NCBI GenBank assembly: GCA_020444775.1
Contig: JAGRHX010000837.1
Span: 1-8,092 of the forward strand
Length of the DNA: 8,092 nt
Reading direction: 5' to 3'
Source of the DNA: Gammaproteobacteria bacterium
GTDB taxonomy: Bacteria > Pseudomonadota > Gammaproteobacteria > HK1
Within the stretch, counting starts at the first letter, position 1; each line of letters begins with the position of its first letter. Below the pieces are notes generated by a model, which made no database searches, was not told the DNA's origin, and saw only the letters and a program-made list of their open reading frames with translations. Below, one piece after another: positions 6,109 to 8,092 of the stretch. The position numbers and the translations under genes are program-made.

Positions 6109-7971
6109 TCAAGCTGTCTGTAAAGTACCGACCAGATACTGTTCACGGCACAAACGTCGTTGCAGCTTGCCACTGGAGGTTCTCGGCAACGAGGCTGGCC
6201 GAACCAGTACCAGGTCGAACACCTGGAGGTCGTGCTCGCGTGCAACGGCACTTCGTACGGCGCGCAATATCGCTTGAGGTTGTCCCTCCTCTTTCAAGGA
6301 CAGACGCTTGTCGCGCCTCACTTCCGCGACGGCAATGAGCACCTCCTGATGCGCGCTCTCAACGCTGAATACAATGCAACCGCGTGGATGAAGCACCGGA
6401 TGTGCGTTCTCCAGGGTTTGCTCGATATCCTGCGGGTAATGGTTACGACCAGCGATGATCATCAGCTCCTTCAGCCGCCCGGTGACATAGAGCTCACCAT
6501 TGCGCAGAAATCCGAGGTCACCCGTTCGCAAGAATGGCGTCCCCGACAGTCGCTGCCAGCGGCCCGTGACATCCATCCGTCGCGGCGGGTGAGGCTGACT
6601 GCTCCGGGCTGCAGCTTCAGAGTCGCTCATGGAATCGACCAGGGACGGGCAGGCCAGCTGTGCGGCGAAGGTTGCGGTGCTCTCTGTTTCCCGGCCCCAG
6701 TAGCCAGCCGCTATGCTTGGCCCGGTGACCCAGATCTCCCCTATGTGCTCGTCGGGGCATTCGACATGCGTTTCGGGGTCGACTATCAGCAATTGCTGGC
6801 CGCCACGGACTCGACCGCATGCAACTACGGCAGTTCCTTCGGCGTCGAGCACCGCACGTCCCGATGCGATTCCGTCCGCTGAGCATCGCATGACCGTCGC
6901 TGGTTCGGGTCTTGCCTTGCCGGAAACGATCAGCGTCGCCTCCGCCAGACCATAGCAGGGCAACCAGGCGCGGCCTTTGAACCCATGAGCCGAAAAAGCT
7001 TCTTCGAATCGCTTCAAGGTCCGGCTTCGGATCGGCTCGGCGCCCGTAAACGCCACATCCCAGCTGCTCAGGTCCAATTCCGAGCGCTGCTCGGGCGAAA
7101 TGCGGTCAATGCACAGGTCGAACGCGAAATCCGGACCACCACTGGTGGTCGCCTGCCAGCGGGTCACAGCGCGTAGCCAGCGAACCGGTTGCTGCAGGAC
7201 ATGCATTGGTGACATCAGGACCACCGGGAATCCGACGTATAGCGGCTGGAGGATTCCTCCAATCAGACCCATGTCATGATAGGGAGGCAGCCATATCAAT
7301 CCCCGGCTCTGGGCGGTATGTTCGAAGCACTCCGCAATCAGCCGCGAATTGTGCATCAGATTGTCATGCGTGAGCATCACGCCGCGAGGTCGCTCCGTCG
7401 CTCCCGATGTGTACTGCAGCATGGCCAGCGAATCGGCGCGTGGGCCGTCCGCATCCGCAGCCCACGCTTTCGGCGGCAAGGGGTCCGGGGTCGATACGAC
7501 GTCTTCGGGAGTCAGCACGCTCATCGGCCAATCCCCGGCCAGACCGTAAACCGTGCTCGTGTGCGAGTGGTTATCGACGATCGCGACGCTGGGTTTCGCA
7601 TCGCCGACCATGGCCCGCAGTTTGCTGGTCTGGCGATCTCCGCGCGGCGGATACGCCGGAACCGCGACTAAGCCTCCTGACAATGCGCCATAGAACGCGG
7701 CGATAAGATCGAGACCAGGAGGTAGGAGGAGGAGGACTCTATCGCCAGGACGGGCAACGGCCGCAAGTGTAGCAGCCCACCGCCGCGCTTCGAGCTCGAG
7801 GCTGGCATACGTGAACTGGACATATTCTTGCTCGCCGTCCAGCAAGAACACGTAGGCATATTGGTCAGGCTGCTGATGGGCCCTGGCGCCCAAGATGTGC
7901 ACCAGGGTCGGCTGCCCAGACACGGGGTCAGTCGTTGCATTTTGATCGAAGGTCGAGCGCTGCGTATCCAT
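6109..7971 (-). CDS. Fatty acyl-AMP ligase (FAAL)
   Basis: This 620-residue member of the ANL adenylating superfamily would use ATP to turn a free fatty acid into acyl-AMP and pass the acyl group to an ACP. The order of motifs is complete: VPAYPPR (104-110, typical of FAALs), the phosphate loop YTSGATERPRG (187-197), LPPYHDMGLIGG (228-239), CYGLAEATL (339-347), FLRTGDLGF (480-488), the hinge region GRLKELMIIAGRNHYPQDIE (498-517), and the C-terminal lysine motif TSSGK (Lys602). HDMGLIGG and GRNxYPQDIE point to a FAAL rather than a fatty acyl-CoA ligase. It is first in an operon with two desaturases and an ACP, the arrangement seen in polyyne and JamABC-like cassettes. Two features are odd: the phosphate loop is SGATERPRG instead of the usual SGSTxxPKG, and residues 437-475 form an unusually long polar stretch before TGD. 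The start is firm because an in-frame stop lies 6 bases upstream (7978-7980). The ribosome binding site is weak. Confidence 0.92.
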   Translation of the reverse strand: MDTQRSTFDQNATTDPVSGQPTLVHILGARAHQQPDQYAYVFLLDGEQEYVQFTYASLELEARRWAATLAAVARPGDRVLLLLPPGLDLIAAFYGALSGGLVAVPAYPPRGDRQTSKLRAMVGDAKPSVAIVDNHSHTSTVYGLAGDWPMSVLTPEDVVSTPDPLPPKAWAADADGPRADSLAMLQYTSGATERPRGVMLTHDNLMHNSRLIAECFEHTAQSRGLIWLPPYHDMGLIGGILQPLYVGFPVVLMSPMHVLQQPVRWLRAVTRWQATTSGGPDFAFDLCIDRISPEQRSELDLSSWDVAFTGAEPIRSRTLKRFEEAFSAHGFKGRAWLPCYGLAEATLIVSGKARPEPATVMRCSADGIASGRAVLDAEGTAVVACGRVRGGQQLLIVDPETHVECPDEHIGEIWVTGPSIAAGYWGRETESTATFAAQLACPSLVDSMSDSEAAARSSQPHPPRRMDVTGRWQRLSGTPFLRTGDLGFLRNGELYVTGRLKELMIIAGRNHYPQDIEQTLENAHPVLHPRGCIVFSVESAHQEVLIAVAEVRRDKRLSLKEEGQPQAILRAVRSAVAREHDLQVFDLVLVRPASLPRTSSGKLQRRLCREQYLVGTLQTA

Positions 7972-8042
7972 CTTCCACTACACGCCTGGCATCGAATCTT
8001 GCTTGTGATGGACCATGGGCTGGGTACTCGACTACCTTGCAT

Positions 8043-8058
8043 GAGAATCGGAATTCTC
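8043..8058. promoter_or_regulatory. 16-bp palindrome upstream of the FAAL operon
   Basis: GAGAAT (8043-8048) and ATTCTC (8053-8058) are perfect inverted repeats around CGGA, about 71 bases before the FAAL ATG at 7971. The symmetry and position suit an operator for a dimeric regulator of the operon. No convincing -35/-10 pair is visible in 7972-8092, and the regulator family is unknown. Confidence 0.3.
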
Positions 8059-8063
8059 CATCC

Positions 8064-8092
8064 CTAAGGAACCGCTGATTTATTCCATCCAT
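8064..8092. mobile_element. Possible IS5-type insertion sequence end, cut by the window edge
   Basis: From 8068 the sequence GGAACCGCTGATTTATTC resembles, from memory, terminal inverted repeats of IS5-family elements. It is directly preceded by CTAA (8064-8067), which fits the YTAR target duplication of that group. The element would extend rightward out of the window, leaving fewer than 100 bases between it and the FAAL gene. No transposase is visible, so this rests on a short match only. Confidence 0.3.

Noticed and set aside
6093..6251. 53-residue N-terminal extension of the first operon desaturase
   Set aside because: It overlaps the FAAL C-terminus, which contains the catalytic lysine motif, and a perfect GGAGG supports the ATG at 6092.
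6160..6882. 240-codon open frame on the plus strand
   Set aside because: It is antisense to the conserved C-terminal half of the FAAL and has no recognisable motif.
1..8092. CRISPR array, tRNA or rRNA genes
   Set aside because: No regularly spaced repeats, cloverleaf-like segments or conserved rRNA stretches were seen.

Overview
The window looks like a chromosomal piece of a moderately GC-rich proteobacterium, probably a gammaproteobacterium. That guess rests mainly on a surface protein with a VPVPAAAWLF-type exosortase sorting tail. The signal is weak taxonomically and no ribosomal or housekeeping marker is present.

Layout: about 1.2 kb at the left (1-1214) holds no gene I can support, only several inverted repeats and one suspicious minus-strand open frame. 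Next comes a secreted PEP-CTERM/VPLPA-CTERM-like protein (1215-2027, +). A roughly 500-base GC-rich gap with a strong hairpin follows, then a membrane fatty acid desaturase (2530-3513, +). Facing it is a compact minus-strand operon, read right to left: a fatty acyl-AMP ligase (FAAL, 6109-7971), a desaturase (5118-6092), a second desaturase that overlaps the first by 4 bases (4189-5121), and an acyl carrier protein (ACP, 3749-4111). The right edge (about 8064-8092) resembles the start of an IS5-type insertion sequence.

The genes fit one pathway. The FAAL would activate a free fatty acid as acyl-AMP and load it onto the ACP. Three homologous di-iron membrane desaturases would then act on the ACP-bound chain. 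The gene set and order (FAAL, desaturase, desaturase, ACP, desaturase) match what I recall of bacterial polyyne clusters such as caryoynencin, and resemble an enlarged JamABC terminal-alkyne cassette. The best hypothesis is therefore a small polyyne, alkyne or polyunsaturated acyl-ACP biosynthetic locus. The third desaturase is inverted, and no thioesterase, P450 or rubredoxin is visible. Two of the three desaturases also carry unusual substitutions at positions equivalent to metal-site residues. The PEP-CTERM protein is probably unrelated.
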